DNA of 64,000 nt from positions 248,001-312,000 of the forward strand of contig NZ_JAJPWV010000001.1 of NCBI RefSeq assembly GCF_021215455.1, in the 5' to 3' direction. Of the stretch, positions 53,257-62,689 are shown in pieces. The stretch comes from Mucilaginibacter roseus. GTDB lineage: Bacteria > Bacteroidota > Bacteroidia > Sphingobacteriales > Sphingobacteriaceae. The translations under genes and the position numbers were made by a program. Each line of letters begins with the position of its first letter. Within the stretch, counting starts at the first letter, position 1. Under the pieces are notes generated by a model. The model worked only from the letters and a program-made list of their open reading frames with translations. It did no database searches and was not told where the DNA came from.

Positions 53257-53313
53257 AAATATAAGCAATTCAAAATTCTGATAATTCCCAAATTCCAAAA
53301 ATTCAGGTCTGGA

Positions 53314-54795
53314 TTAGAATCTGTAGCTCACTGTCAAATATAAATTATCATTAGTACCGTTGATCAGGGCTGACGGACTTGCGTCGCCAACCTCATACGG
53401 GAAAACCGTGTTTGAACCGGTACTGTGGAGGTAAGTGGCATCAACAGAGTAATGGCCTGAGCGGAAGCCTAAACCACCTGAGGCGGTTTTGATGTTGCTG
53501 CCATTATCTTTCATCGGGTTGCCGAAAACGTTGTAACCACCACGAAGGTAAGCAAACTTACCTAAACGGGCCTCGGCACCAACACGGGTATTAATAGCTC
53601 CTTTATAAAATGTACGGATGTTCGGGTTATCTTCATACTCGGCATCATAGCTGTCATTACTCATCAGCCTCGCGGAGCTGTAATCAACGTACTCCACGTC
53701 ACCGGTAATAAAACCATAATTTTTAAAGAAGTAAGCTATACCGCCTGCCACCTTTAAAGGTGTGCGCAGGTCATAGTTTAAGGTATAAACCTCTGAGTTG
53801 CGATAGCTATTGTCGCCGCTTACATCAGTTGCCAATGTTTCGCGGTAGGTATCTTCCATATTATACCAGGTAGGCGAGGTAAAGTTGAGGCCTAAACGTA
53901 GCGCTTCAACAGGTTTGTAGATCATACCTAACTTGATATTAGCTCCGGTACCACGGGTTGCCTGGTCCTGCATAAATGCGGATTGAAAGCCACGCGTAAC
54001 ATTGGTGTTATTTTGCAGGTAAGATAAATCGCCACTTTCTGAAAATACCTGTGTTGAATTATAATTAATGGTAGCTATACCTAAACTAGCACCTACATAA
54101 AATTTATTACTATTGTTTGCGCCTAACGAGAGGTTAAATTCAGATTGTCCACCACTGCGGGTAATAACATTACGTTGAACCGCAGGTGTATTATTATCTA
54201 TAATTACCGCGCTACCATAGTATTGGTTATTATTTTGATCTCTATAATCTCTTACCAACTTATGTGCGTATGCCCAATCAGCTAATAGGTCAGTACCACT
54301 GGCATTAGCTCTGTCAGTGTAATAATCACTTATTGAGCTCGCCCTGTTATTACCACCATAAGTGGTATTATCATAAAAATTATTGGTGCGGCTGTATCCC
54401 AAACCAAAGTTAAGGCTTAGCCAGCCTTCGGTTTTTTTGGCGCCACGCGCGGTACTCAACTGAGAATAAAATACGGCCGCCGCGTTATTCAGGTTGCCAT
54501 TGTTCTTGCTATCATTGGTTGTATTGCCAAGGTAGTCGCTTTTTGATTTGAATATGTTTAACTCCGGCGTAACGCTAATCTCCGAACGGGTGAAAAAACC
54601 TAAGCCGGCCGGGTTGCCACTAACCGAAGTAAGATCGCCACCCACGGCAACATTGGCATTACCGATGGCTTTTATACGGGCGGTTGATCCGGGTTGTGTG
54701 GTTGAAAATCTAATTGCGTCCTGTGAATATTGGGCAAAGCTACTTTTGGCGATGGCTACCATAGCCATCGCACTTAGTATATGTTTGAATTTCAT
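53314..54795 (-). CDS. FadL/OmpP1-like outer-membrane transport protein
   Basis: A 493-residue exported protein with a signal peptide (about 1-21, ending KSSFAQ). It has a long beta-strand-rich barrel with the FadL-type opening QDAIRFSTTQPGSTARIKAIGNANVAVGGDLTSVSGNPAGLG (landmarks: GNAN and NPAGLG). The C-terminal strand ends LYLTVSYRF, with a terminal Phe as in BamA substrates. FadL proteins import hydrophobic compounds such as fatty acids; the actual ligand is unknown. The Gly/Tyr-rich lipoprotein gene lies 35 bases upstream on the same strand. Confidence 0.85.
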   Translation of the reverse strand: MKFKHILSAMAMVAIAKSSFAQYSQDAIRFSTTQPGSTARIKAIGNANVAVGGDLTSVSGNPAGLGFFTRSEISVTPELNIFKSKSDYLGNTTNDSKNNGNLNNAAAVFYSQLSTARGAKKTEGWLSLNFGLGYSRTNNFYDNTTYGGNNRASSISDYYTDRANASGTDLLADWAYAHKLVRDYRDQNNNQYYGSAVIIDNNTPAVQRNVITRSGGQSEFNLSLGANNSNKFYVGASLGIATINYNSTQVFSESGDLSYLQNNTNVTRGFQSAFMQDQATRGTGANIKLGMIYKPVEALRLGLNFTSPTWYNMEDTYRETLATDVSGDNSYRNSEVYTLNYDLRTPLKVAGGIAYFFKNYGFITGDVEYVDYSSARLMSNDSYDAEYEDNPNIRTFYKGAINTRVGAEARLGKFAYLRGGYNVFGNPMKDNGSNIKTASGGLGFRSGHYSVDATYLHSTGSNTVFPYEVGDASPSALINGTNDNLYLTVSYRF

Positions 54796-54830
54796 TGTTA
54801 AAATAGGTTAACGTGATAATTGGATGAATG

Positions 54831-55748
54831 TTAGTTGCGTGAAGGACGACCACCGCCGCCGCCGCCACGAGAACCACCGCCTGACGAACCGCCACCAAAA
54901 CTTGATGGAGAAGACGACGGACGTGAAGTTGCTGGCGGTTGATATGTTGGCCTGTTTTCGCCCGAAGATGGTCTTGAAACTCTCGCGTCGCCACTAATAT
55001 CACGGCCAGCACCATTGTTACCTCTGCCGGTATATGATCCGTTTGATCCGCCGGTGCCGCTAAGCCTGTTAGGACGGTTTGGATAATACGATGCGCCATT
55101 GTTGGTGCCCATACTGTTACGCCCCGCTGTTAAACCGCTGCGTGGGTTGCCTGAACCCCTGATAGGGCGGGCATTGCCAGATGAACGGTACGCAGAGTAT
55201 ACGCCCCAGTAAGGTGAGCCACCCCAGCCAGTACCCCAGTAAGAATAGCCTAAGCCACCATAACCAAGGCCGTAGCCATAGCCGCCATAACCCCATGGTG
55301 AGTAACCCCATGGAGAATAGCCATATCCACCCCAGCCATAACCTAAGCCTACACCCCAGCCGCCATAGCCGTAACCTAAACCAAGGCCCCAGCCGCTGCC
55401 GTAACCATAGCCCGGTCCGTATGGGCCATAGCCGTAGTACATATTATCATAATAACCAAACGGTGAAAAATAACCGAAACGGTTTATGCGCGATGAATAA
55501 TCGTCATAGTAATAATATTCGTCATCAGTAGTGTAGTAATCATCCTCGTACCCGTCGCTGCCCACACCCGGATCTTCGTTGCGGTAAACAGGGCGTGCCG
55601 CATAAACCGGCGCATCACCGGCTTTAGCCTGGGTATGATACACATCGTCATCGCCAAAACTCTGGTTGGAAGCCAGTTTGGTGGTTGAGCATGAACTCAG
55701 TGCTGCAGCGCTGAGTAATGCAATTCCTATGGTAATATGAAGTTTCAT
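54831..55748 (-). CDS. Gly/Tyr-rich low-complexity lipoprotein
   Basis: A 305-residue lipoprotein with signal peptide and lipobox (AALSSCSTT, Cys20). An acidic Tyr/Asp segment (about 65-85) follows, then 95-185 is built almost wholly from Gly, Tyr, Trp, Pro and Leu in GYG-type repeats. The C-terminal 100 residues are Ser/Gly/Arg/Asn-rich. Such proteins are known in Bacteroidota, often called vitellogenin-II-like, without a known role. The DNA is locally repetitive as a consequence. It is the upstream neighbour of the FadL-like gene. Confidence 0.8.
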   Translation of the reverse strand: MKLHITIGIALLSAAALSSCSTTKLASNQSFGDDDVYHTQAKAGDAPVYAARPVYRNEDPGVGSDGYEDDYYTTDDEYYYYDDYSSRINRFGYFSPFGYYDNMYYGYGPYGPGYGYGSGWGLGLGYGYGGWGVGLGYGWGGYGYSPWGYSPWGYGGYGYGLGYGGLGYSYWGTGWGGSPYWGVYSAYRSSGNARPIRGSGNPRSGLTAGRNSMGTNNGASYYPNRPNRLSGTGGSNGSYTGRGNNGAGRDISGDARVSRPSSGENRPTYQPPATSRPSSSPSSFGGGSSGGGSRGGGGGGRPSRN

Positions 55749-55852
55749 ATATATGTTTAGTAAAAAGTTCGAACCCGGATAAGTTTTAAATTTATAAATT
55801 TGGCAGCACTATATATTAATCTAAAGGTCAAAATCCATTCCACAAATATAAA

Positions 55853-57325
55853 ATGAGCAAAGGTATTATTAGTAAAGACGAAGATTACTCGCAATGGTTT
55901 AATGAATTAGTAATAAAAGCTGACATGGCCGAATATTCGCCCGTGCGGGGTTGCATGATCATCAAGCCGTATGGCTACTCGATCTGGGAAAAAATGCAAT
56001 CGGTGCTGGATAAGATGTTCAAAGACACCGGCCACAGCAATGCTTATTTTCCGCTTTTAATACCTAAATCATTTTTCTCAAAAGAGGCAAGCCACGTTGA
56101 AGGCTTTGCCAAAGAATGTGCCGTAGTAACTCATTATCGCCTGAAAAACGATGAAGATGGCCAGATTGTTGTAGACAGCGAAGCAAAATTAGAGGAAGAG
56201 CTGATCATTCGCCCTACATCAGAAACCATTATCTGGAATACTTATAAAGGCTGGATACAATCTTACCGTGACTTGCCTATTTTGGTTAACCAATGGGCTA
56301 ATGTAATGCGTTGGGAAATGCGTACCCGTATGTTTTTACGCACCAGCGAGTTTTTATGGCAGGAGGGCCATACCGCCCACGCTACTGCTGAAGAAGCTGT
56401 TGCCGAAACAGAACAAATGCTGGATGTATATGCCGACTTTGCCGAAAACTGGCTGGCACTACCGGTAGTACGTGGCCGCAAAACTGCAAATGAGCGTTTT
56501 GCCGGTGCATTAGATACTTATTGTATTGAGGCGCTGATGCAGGATGGTAAAGCTTTGCAAGCAGGTACCTCGCACTTTTTAGGACAAAATTTTGCCAAGG
56601 CCTTTGATGTAAAGTTTGCCAATAAAGAGGGTAAGCTTGATTACGTTTGGGCTACCTCATGGGGTGTATCAACCCGTTTAATTGGTGCTTTAATAATGGC
56701 CCACTCTGACGATGCCGGTTTGGTATTGCCGCCGAAACTGGCGCCTATACAGGTAGTAATTGTGCCGATTTACAAGCATGATGAAGAACTGGAAAACATC
56801 AGCTCGTATGTTAAAACGTTAACTAATGATTTAAAAGCAAAAGACATATCTGTTAAGTTTGATAACCGGGACACCCAACGCCCGGGCTTTAAATTTGCCG
56901 AATATGAGCTTAAAGGTGTACCGGTACGTGTAGCTATCGGCAGCCGAGATATGCAAAACGGTACCGTTGAACTTGCACGCCGCGATACCAAAACCAAGGA
57001 AACGGTTCAGCAAGAAGGTTTGGCCAATACCATCGAGGCGTTGCTTGAAGAAATACAAAGCAATATTTACAGCAAGGCCTATAACTTCCGTGAGGAAAAT
57101 ACAACCGAAGTAGATACTTACGAGGAATTCAAGCGTTTGCTTGATGAAAAACCGGGTTTCCTGTCAGCCCATTGGGATGGTACGCCTGAAACAGAACAAC
57201 GCATTAAGGAAGAGACCAAGGCTACCATCCGTTGCATACCATTGAATAATGCGCAGGAGGAAGGTAAGTGTATATTAACGGGCAAACCATCAACCCAAAG
57301 GGTATTGTTTGCAAGGGCTTATTAA
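55853..57325 (+). CDS. proS: Prolyl-tRNA synthetase, archaeal/eukaryotic type
   Basis: A 490-residue class II synthetase that charges tRNA-Pro. The short form lacks the bacterial editing insertion, and begins [21 protein letters not shown]. Motif 2 is in [25 protein letters not shown], and motif 3 in the [27 protein letters not shown] segment (landmarks only). An anticodon-binding domain and a C-terminal zinc-type domain ending VLFARAY follow. The same type is usual in Bacteroidota. Monocistronic; a convergent gene follows. Confidence 0.96.
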   Translation: MSKGIISKDEDYSQWFNELVIKADMAEYSPVRGCMIIKPYGYSIWEKMQSVLDKMFKDTGHSNAYFPLLIPKSFFSKEASHVEGFAKECAVVTHYRLKNDEDGQIVVDSEAKLEEELIIRPTSETIIWNTYKGWIQSYRDLPILVNQWANVMRWEMRTRMFLRTSEFLWQEGHTAHATAEEAVAETEQMLDVYADFAENWLALPVVRGRKTANERFAGALDTYCIEALMQDGKALQAGTSHFLGQNFAKAFDVKFANKEGKLDYVWATSWGVSTRLIGALIMAHSDDAGLVLPPKLAPIQVVIVPIYKHDEELENISSYVKTLTNDLKAKDISVKFDNRDTQRPGFKFAEYELKGVPVRVAIGSRDMQNGTVELARRDTKTKETVQQEGLANTIEALLEEIQSNIYSKAYNFREENTTEVDTYEEFKRLLDEKPGFLSAHWDGTPETEQRIKEETKATIRCIPLNNAQEEGKCILTGKPSTQRVLFARAY

Positions 57326-57359
57326 TTAAGTACTATTTAAATATAAATGGGCTAAGTGT

Positions 57360-58430
57360 TTACTTAGTCCATTTATTATTCCTCTGTTTTTTATTCATAA
57401 TATCTTCCGCCTCTTCAATATCATCTTCGTCGGCCTCAGGGCCATCCTGCACACGCTCGAGGCGTTTGTTGAATATCAGGTGGGTAAATATTGGATAATG
57501 GTCTGATCCATTGAAGGGCAGGCGGCGCATCTGCACCAGTCCAAATTCGGCGGAACAAAAAATATAATCAAGCGGAAAGCGTAAAAACCAATGATTGGCA
57601 GAAAAGGTGCTGTAAAAACCACGGCCTTTACGTACATCAAGCAAGTCACTTACCTTGCTGAATAGTGTAGTGGTATAGCTCCAGGCCACGTCGTTCAGGT
57701 CGCCGAAAACCAGAATGGGCAACTCGCAATCACGGGCTTTTAAAGCTATCTTCATCAACTCTTTATCCTTGGCGGTAGAGTATAGGCTTTCGCCTGGCAC
57801 CGGTGGCTCAGGATGCAAGCCCCACAGTTGTACCTTTACGCCGGATGGTAAATGGATTATGGCTTCTATAGACGGAATGTCGTTTTTGATGAGGTAGTTT
57901 ACCCTGGCGTCGCTCAGCGGAAAGCGGCTATAAAACAATAAACCATAAGTGTTATCCAGCGGCGCTTTAAGCATGTGCGGGTAATCAGCCTCAAGTTGTT
58001 TTACCCCGGCTTCCCATTTTGTATCGGTTTCCAGCAGGAAGATTACGTCCGGATCTACAGTTTTTATCTGGTCAAGCAAACGTTGATATTGGGTATTGTC
58101 CTGGAATACATTGGCCGATAACACCTTGATCTCGTTTTTTGCATCGCGGCTTTTAATACTGCGTACCTCTTTAGGGGCAAAAACTGTATAGTTATATATT
58201 TTAAAAATGAGGTAAAGTATGGCAATGCAAAGCGCTGCAATGGCGTAAATGTTTATTTGTTGGGTGATAGAATAAAATATTCCCCAGCCAATAAATATTC
58301 CCACGCATATTAAAAATTTTTGAAAGCGGGGGTATTCCAGCGAGCGGAATATCCAATAGCTGTGTTTAATGAGCGGCAAAAATACAAGCAATACAAGCAG
58401 AAAACTTGTGACGGTTAAAGCTAAATACAT
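57360..58430 (-). CDS. Endonuclease/exonuclease/phosphatase-family protein with membrane anchor
   Basis: A 356-residue protein. Three N-terminal transmembrane helices occupy about residues 3-90. An EEP domain follows (about 105-325), with IKVLSANVFQDNTQY (Asn), FLLETDTKWE (catalytic Glu), VQLWGLHPEPPVPG (His), ILVFGDLNDVAWSY (Asp and Asn), FPLDYIFCS, and NGSDHYPIFTHL (Asp-His pair). All metal and catalytic residues are present. The active site would face the periplasm. Substrate unknown (phospholipid, DNA or phosphosugar). The C-terminal tail is acidic (QDGPEADEDDIEEAED). Confidence 0.9.
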   Translation of the reverse strand: MYLALTVTSFLLVLLVFLPLIKHSYWIFRSLEYPRFQKFLICVGIFIGWGIFYSITQQINIYAIAALCIAILYLIFKIYNYTVFAPKEVRSIKSRDAKNEIKVLSANVFQDNTQYQRLLDQIKTVDPDVIFLLETDTKWEAGVKQLEADYPHMLKAPLDNTYGLLFYSRFPLSDARVNYLIKNDIPSIEAIIHLPSGVKVQLWGLHPEPPVPGESLYSTAKDKELMKIALKARDCELPILVFGDLNDVAWSYTTTLFSKVSDLLDVRKGRGFYSTFSANHWFLRFPLDYIFCSAEFGLVQMRRLPFNGSDHYPIFTHLIFNKRLERVQDGPEADEDDIEEAEDIMNKKQRNNKWTK

Positions 58431-58521
58431 AGTTTGGGTTCAAGGTACTTTACCTATGCCGGTTTTGCACCATTAAATTACTGCTATTAAATGTTATAAC
58501 GGTAAAGTTGTTTTAATTATT

Positions 58522-58529
58522 TATGTTTG
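58522..58529 (+). promoter_or_regulatory. -7 promoter element before the membrane protein gene
   Basis: TATGTTTG. The predicted start, near 58534, would lie before ATG 58541 but after the in-frame ATG 58523, which is itself part of this element. It therefore supports 58541. Confidence 0.4.
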
Positions 58530-58540
58530 ATAACCTTATT

Positions 58541-59053
58541 ATGAAAAAATACAACCTTATCCTCAAAATTATCTCGTCGTTGCAAATAGCAGGCGGGGTG
58601 CTTGGCCTATTGTTGATTGCCGAAATGCTTATTAACACCGGAAGTATAAATGGTGCCTTACTTCTCATATTTATGTTCGGATTGTCGCTTTTTATATTCT
58701 CTATACGTGCTGGAGTGGGGCTATTGCGCAATGAGAAATATGGAGCCTTGCTAACCATTATTAATCAATGTCTGCAAATAGTGCATTGGCGCATGCTTGG
58801 TTACGGTTTAAGCTATAGTTCAGCCTTTGAGTTTGTAGTGGGTATAAAGGATGGCGGACCTAACTTCAATATTGGTTTAATGAAATCAAACTTCGCCATG
58901 TTCATCCGGTCAGATGGTGCTTTTACAATGCAGTTAAACATGGTAGCCATAGCTATGCTGGCTATCGTAATAATATCTATTTATAACAATAAGGTGCAGA
59001 AAAAGGTAGATATGATAGTGGCTGAAAAACCGGTATTGGAAGACATCGCCTAA
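58541..59053 (+). CDS. Small integral membrane protein of unknown function
   Basis: A 170-residue protein with about four transmembrane segments: about 8-27, 37-57, a shorter one near 68-85, and 133-152 (TMQLNMVAIAMLAIVIISIY). The N- and C-termini are hydrophilic. No family is recognised. ATG 58541 (MKKYNLILKII) is chosen over 58523 because a -7-like element overlaps the latter. The stop codon abuts that of the convergent DUF3592-like gene with no spacer. Confidence 0.65.
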   Translation: MKKYNLILKIISSLQIAGGVLGLLLIAEMLINTGSINGALLLIFMFGLSLFIFSIRAGVGLLRNEKYGALLTIINQCLQIVHWRMLGYGLSYSSAFEFVVGIKDGGPNFNIGLMKSNFAMFIRSDGAFTMQLNMVAIAMLAIVIISIYNNKVQKKVDMIVAEKPVLEDIA

Positions 59054-59473
59054 TTATATAATAATACTATATATCCCCGCTAAGAAAAACAGAACGCCGG
59101 CAATAAAAGGGAAATAATCGAATAGCTTAGTATTATTATGATTGATTATGAACTTACGGAAATCAATAGTGTCATAATATATTTCAACTTGTTCATTTTG
59201 CTCGAATACTTTAAAGTTGTAGCCAAAGTCAGATTTCAATCTACGTAATTTACCCTCATTGTCTTCAAATTCGATTATTGGATAATAAATAGTCTTACTA
59301 ATTGAGCCGTACATACGACCGAGCTCGTGGTCAGCGACAATACCAATAGTTTTTATTCCGTTCTTTAAAAGATATTCTTTTTGCCGTTTCTTTAACAAAC
59401 CGTACGCGAGGCCAACAATACCAATCAAAATAAAAAGCAAAGCCTGGTAGTTAGCGTCTAAGAATTCCATCAT
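59054..59473 (-). CDS. DUF3592-like two-helix membrane protein
   Basis: A 139-residue protein with one transmembrane helix near each end (about 10-28 and 120-138). A soluble central domain of about 90 residues lies between them ([45 protein letters not shown]), the layout of DUF3592. Its ATG overlaps the nuoB stop codon as ATGA, so translation is coupled to nuoB. Function unknown; the coupling could mean a role in complex I assembly, or only a convenient position. Confidence 0.7.
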   Translation of the reverse strand: MMEFLDANYQALLFILIGIVGLAYGLLKKRQKEYLLKNGIKTIGIVADHELGRMYGSISKTIYYPIIEFEDNEGKLRRLKSDFGYNFKVFEQNEQVEIYYDTIDFRKFIINHNNTKLFDYFPFIAGVLFFLAGIYSIII

Positions 59474-59952
59474 AGCTTAACCAATTGCTCGGTTTCAATC
59501 TTCTTCTGTAGTTCGAGGATAGCACCTATCAGTGCTTCAGGGCGTGGCGGACAGCCTTGTACGTAAACATCAACGGGTATCACACGGTCAACCCCTTTTA
59601 CTACATGGTAACCATGTTGCCAGTAAGGGCCGCCGCAGTTGGAGCATGAGCCCATAGAGATCACATATTTTGGGTCGGGCATTTGCTCGTACAGGCGTTT
59701 AATGCGCTCGGCCATTTTAAAGGTAACGGTGCCCGCAATAATAATTACATCTGCCTGGCGTGCCGATGGACGAGGAAATACACCAAACCTGTCCAGATCA
59801 TAAGTTGAAGCCATAGAACCCATCATCTCGATAGCGCAGCACGCAATACCAAAACTTAATGGCCACAGGGATGACATACGTGCCCAGTTGAGCAGATCGT
59901 TCATTTTGGTTACTACTACACCACCGCTTTCATTTGTTATATCAGGCGTCAT
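59470..59952 (-). CDS. nuoB: NADH-quinone oxidoreductase subunit B
   Basis: A 160-residue peripheral subunit of respiratory complex I that holds the terminal 4Fe-4S cluster N2. Ligand motifs are [11 protein letters not shown] (adjacent Cys38 and Cys39), [12 protein letters not shown], and [11 protein letters not shown] chose ATG 59952 ([11 protein letters not shown]) because the extra 33 residues upstream in frame overlap the nuoA C-terminus and do not match the family. It overlaps nuoA by 11 bp and the next gene by 4 bp. nuoC is not next to it. Confidence 0.94.
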   Translation of the reverse strand: MTPDITNESGGVVVTKMNDLLNWARMSSLWPLSFGIACCAIEMMGSMASTYDLDRFGVFPRPSARQADVIIIAGTVTFKMAERIKRLYEQMPDPKYVISMGSCSNCGGPYWQHGYHVVKGVDRVIPVDVYVQGCPPRPEALIGAILELQKKIETEQLVKL

Positions 59953-60562
59953 TTCCGGGCTTTTTAAAAGTTGGTTTAAACATAGGTTTTCGCACAGGGG
60001 CTTCGGCAGTTGTAGCGGGTGCTGCTGCAACTGTTTGTGCCATAGGTTCAACTAACTGTTCGGTACTAAAAGGCCTAACGGTGTAAACGCTTTGCTGCAA
60101 GTTTAGTTGCTCATATAATGCTGCGGGAATGCGGGTATCAGTAGTTGGTATGGCTTGTTTAGGCTTAATATATTCCAGATCACCTTTGCGCCATACGTAA
60201 ACTAAACCTAATATCAGGATGCCTAAAAAGATGAACATTTCAGCCAGCGCGAACCATCCCCAGCGGTTATCGGCGGCTATCAGTTCGTGATTGCCAAACA
60301 CTGTAGCCCAAGGGAAAACGAACACCATTTCCACATCAAACAGCAAAAATATGAGGGCTATAACATAAAAGCGGGAGTTGAATGGTAACCATGCGCTGCC
60401 GGTTGGTTCTTCTCCGCACTCGTAAGATGACAGCTTAAGATCGTTAGGGTTTTGCCTTGATAACAGCTTATTTAAAAAAAAGGTTAAGCCCACGGCTAAA
60501 AAACCGACAATTAAAAATATCAGTATCTTGCCAAATTCGGATATTTGCGAAACCTCGTGCAT
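59942..60562 (-). CDS. nuoA: NADH-quinone oxidoreductase subunit A with long C-terminal tail
   Basis: A 206-residue membrane subunit of complex I. Three helices are clear (about 10-30, 64-88, 104-124). The signature [26 protein letters not shown] is present with its conserved Cys, as is [12 protein letters not shown]. The start ATG at 60562 is chosen because [12 protein letters not shown] leads directly into helix 1. Residues 134-206 form a Pro/Ala/Lys-rich tail ([21 protein letters not shown] near the end) that is absent in standard NuoA proteins of about 120-140 residues. The start codon overlaps that of the opposite gene (60561). Confidence 0.93.
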   Translation of the reverse strand: MHEVSQISEFGKILIFLIVGFLAVGLTFFLNKLLSRQNPNDLKLSSYECGEEPTGSAWLPFNSRFYVIALIFLLFDVEMVFVFPWATVFGNHELIAADNRWGWFALAEMFIFLGILILGLVYVWRKGDLEYIKPKQAIPTTDTRIPAALYEQLNLQQSVYTVRPFSTEQLVEPMAQTVAAAPATTAEAPVRKPMFKPTFKKPGNDA

Positions 60563-61775
60563 GACAGCAAATTTAAAAAAACAAACAGACTTTGACGCTA
60601 TAATAATTGGAGCGGGCGCCTGCGGACTCATGTGTGCCGTGCAGGCCGGCTTTTTAGGCAAGCGTGTATTGATATTGGAAAAGAACGACCGCCCCGGTGC
60701 CAAAATACTCATCAGTGGTGGCGGCAGGTGTAATTATACCAACCTGTACGCCTCGGCGCAGCAATTTATCTCACAAAACCCACACTTCTGTAAGTCGGCC
60801 TTCGCGCAGTGGACGGTAGATGATACCATCGGTTTTTTTGAAGCCTATGGCATCAGCGGAAAAGAAAAAACACTTGGCCAATTATTTCCTGTTACTGATA
60901 AAGCCCGCGATATTGTAAATGTTTTTGCCAACCTATGTGCCGATCTGGAGCAGCAAATTTGGTATAATACTACCGTGAAAGCAGTTGAACAGGCTAACGA
61001 TGCTTTTGAAATAACCTATGAGCGGCATGATCGCGAACAAAAAATATTGGCGCCAAAAGTAGTTATGGCTTCAGGTGGGTTGCCGGTTGTTAAGCTGGGC
61101 GCTACGGATATCGGGATGCGCATAGCACGCAAATTCGGAATGGCGGTTGTTGATACGGCTCCTGCACTGGTACCGTTAACTATTACCGGTAAGGATCAGC
61201 CCTGGTATGAGAAACTTTCCGGCAACAGTATTTTTTGCCGGGTGTGGAATGAAAGGATCAGCTTTGAGGAGAATATTTTATTTACGCATTGGGGATTAAG
61301 CGGCCCGGCCATATTGCAAATATCATCATACTGGAAACCGGGTGAGTTTATTTACATCGACTTGTTACCACAGCAAAACATAACAGAGCTGATTCAGCAG
61401 GAACGTGTAGTAAACGGTAAAAAAACGTTGCTTGCTTTATTGTCGGGCCTTTATACCCGCAAGTTTGCCGATGCGCTGGCAGACAGGCTGCCGGTGCAAA
61501 AAAATCTGGCATCGTTAAGTAAGGCAGATATTGATCTGATTGAAAACCTAATACATCAATTTAAGGTAAAACCTGCCGGCGATAAGGGTTACGATAAGGC
61601 CGAGGTGATGCGCGGCGGGGTATCTACCGATGAACTGTCTTCCAAAACGCTGGAAGCTCAAAAAGTACCCGGCCTGTATTTTGGCGGCGAATGTGTTGAT
61701 GTAACCGGCTGGCTGGGCGGTTATAATTTTCAATGGGCATGGGCAAGCGGTTTTGTTATAGCGCAGGCGCTATAA
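60561..61775 (+). CDS. BaiN/HI0933-family NAD(P)/FAD-dependent oxidoreductase
   Basis: A 404-residue flavoprotein. The N-terminal FAD dinucleotide-binding motif is IIGAGACGLMCAVQAG. The family-specific RPGAKILISGGGRCNYTN follows at about 45, and the C-terminal FAD contact is YFGGECVDVTGWLGGYNFQWAWASG. Family members reduce small unsaturated substrates or act in RNA modification; a specific role is not evident. ATG 60561 (MTANLKKQ) is used instead of 60528, which would run into nuoA. The start codon shares two bases with that of nuoA on the other strand. Confidence 0.92.
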   Translation: MTANLKKQTDFDAIIIGAGACGLMCAVQAGFLGKRVLILEKNDRPGAKILISGGGRCNYTNLYASAQQFISQNPHFCKSAFAQWTVDDTIGFFEAYGISGKEKTLGQLFPVTDKARDIVNVFANLCADLEQQIWYNTTVKAVEQANDAFEITYERHDREQKILAPKVVMASGGLPVVKLGATDIGMRIARKFGMAVVDTAPALVPLTITGKDQPWYEKLSGNSIFCRVWNERISFEENILFTHWGLSGPAILQISSYWKPGEFIYIDLLPQQNITELIQQERVVNGKKTLLALLSGLYTRKFADALADRLPVQKNLASLSKADIDLIENLIHQFKVKPAGDKGYDKAEVMRGGVSTDELSSKTLEAQKVPGLYFGGECVDVTGWLGGYNFQWAWASGFVIAQAL

Positions 61776-61842
61776 GCCAAATTGGCAAAAGTTTATAATT
61801 GGCCCGAATTTTATCATCTTTGCTAATATTAATATAACATCT

Positions 61843-62616
61843 ATGTTGTTTGAGCAAATACGGCAAAAGCCGTTCTTCATATTGGGTCCCTGTGTTATGG
61901 AAAACCAGGAACTGCTGTATACCGTTGCCGAAAAGGTTGCCGAGGTAGGGCAAAAATTCAATGTGCCGGTAATATTCAAATCATCGTTTGATAAGGCTAA
62001 CCGTACATCCATTCACTCATACCGTGGTCCGGGTTTAGAGAAAGGTTTAGAGATGCTGAACAATGTAAAGGAGCGCTTTGGTTTACCTATATTGACTGAT
62101 ATTCATGAGAGTCACCAGGCATCAGTGGTGGGCGAGGTGGTTGATGTTTTGCAGATCCCGGCTTTTTTGTGCCGCCAAACCGATCTGCTGGTGGCTGCCG
62201 CGCAAACCGGTAAAATTGTGAACGTTAAAAAAGCGCAGTTTCTTTCAGGGGCTGATATGTTTTATCCTGCTCAAAAAGTTATCGAAGCCGGTAATAACCA
62301 GGTGATATTGACCGAGCGTGGCAACATGTACGGCTACAATAACCTGGCGGTTGATTTCAGGAATATATATGACATGAAGGCCTTTGGCCACCCGGTATGT
62401 ATGGATTGTACCCACTCGGTACAGCGCCCGGGCGGTGCAGGCGGCAAAACCGGTGGCGACCGTACCTTTGTACCTATGATGGCCCTTGCCTCAAAAGCAT
62501 TTGGAGCCGACGGTTATTTTATGGAAGTACACCCTGACCCTGACAACGCCCTGAGCGACGGACCCAATATGCTCAAACTCCACGATCTGGAAAAAGTAAT
62601 AGCAACATTGGTTTAA
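61843..62616 (+). CDS. kdsA: 3-deoxy-8-phosphooctulonate synthase (KDO-8-P synthase)
   Basis: A 257-residue TIM-barrel enzyme that condenses phosphoenolpyruvate with arabinose 5-phosphate, the first committed step to Kdo in lipopolysaccharide. Landmarks are ILGPCVMEN near the start, FKSSFDKANRTSIHSYRGPGLEKGL, DIHESHQA, VKKAQFLSGADM, ERGNMYGYNNLAVD, and MEVHPDPDNALSDGPNM. kdsD lies 73 bases downstream, so Kdo synthesis genes are grouped. Confidence 0.97.
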   Translation: MLFEQIRQKPFFILGPCVMENQELLYTVAEKVAEVGQKFNVPVIFKSSFDKANRTSIHSYRGPGLEKGLEMLNNVKERFGLPILTDIHESHQASVVGEVVDVLQIPAFLCRQTDLLVAAAQTGKIVNVKKAQFLSGADMFYPAQKVIEAGNNQVILTERGNMYGYNNLAVDFRNIYDMKAFGHPVCMDCTHSVQRPGGAGGKTGGDRTFVPMMALASKAFGADGYFMEVHPDPDNALSDGPNMLKLHDLEKVIATLV

Positions 62617-62689
62617 ATAGTAAAGGGCAAGTAATTAATTACAAAATTTCTGCCCATCCCATAATTCTGTAAATTCCGGTTCAAGACGA

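Noticed and set aside
55300-55450. Short tandem repeats in the Gly/Tyr-rich gene, first considered a CRISPR or minisatellite
   Set aside because: They keep frame within a lipoprotein gene and reflect GYG codon repeats, with no spacers or conserved direct repeat.
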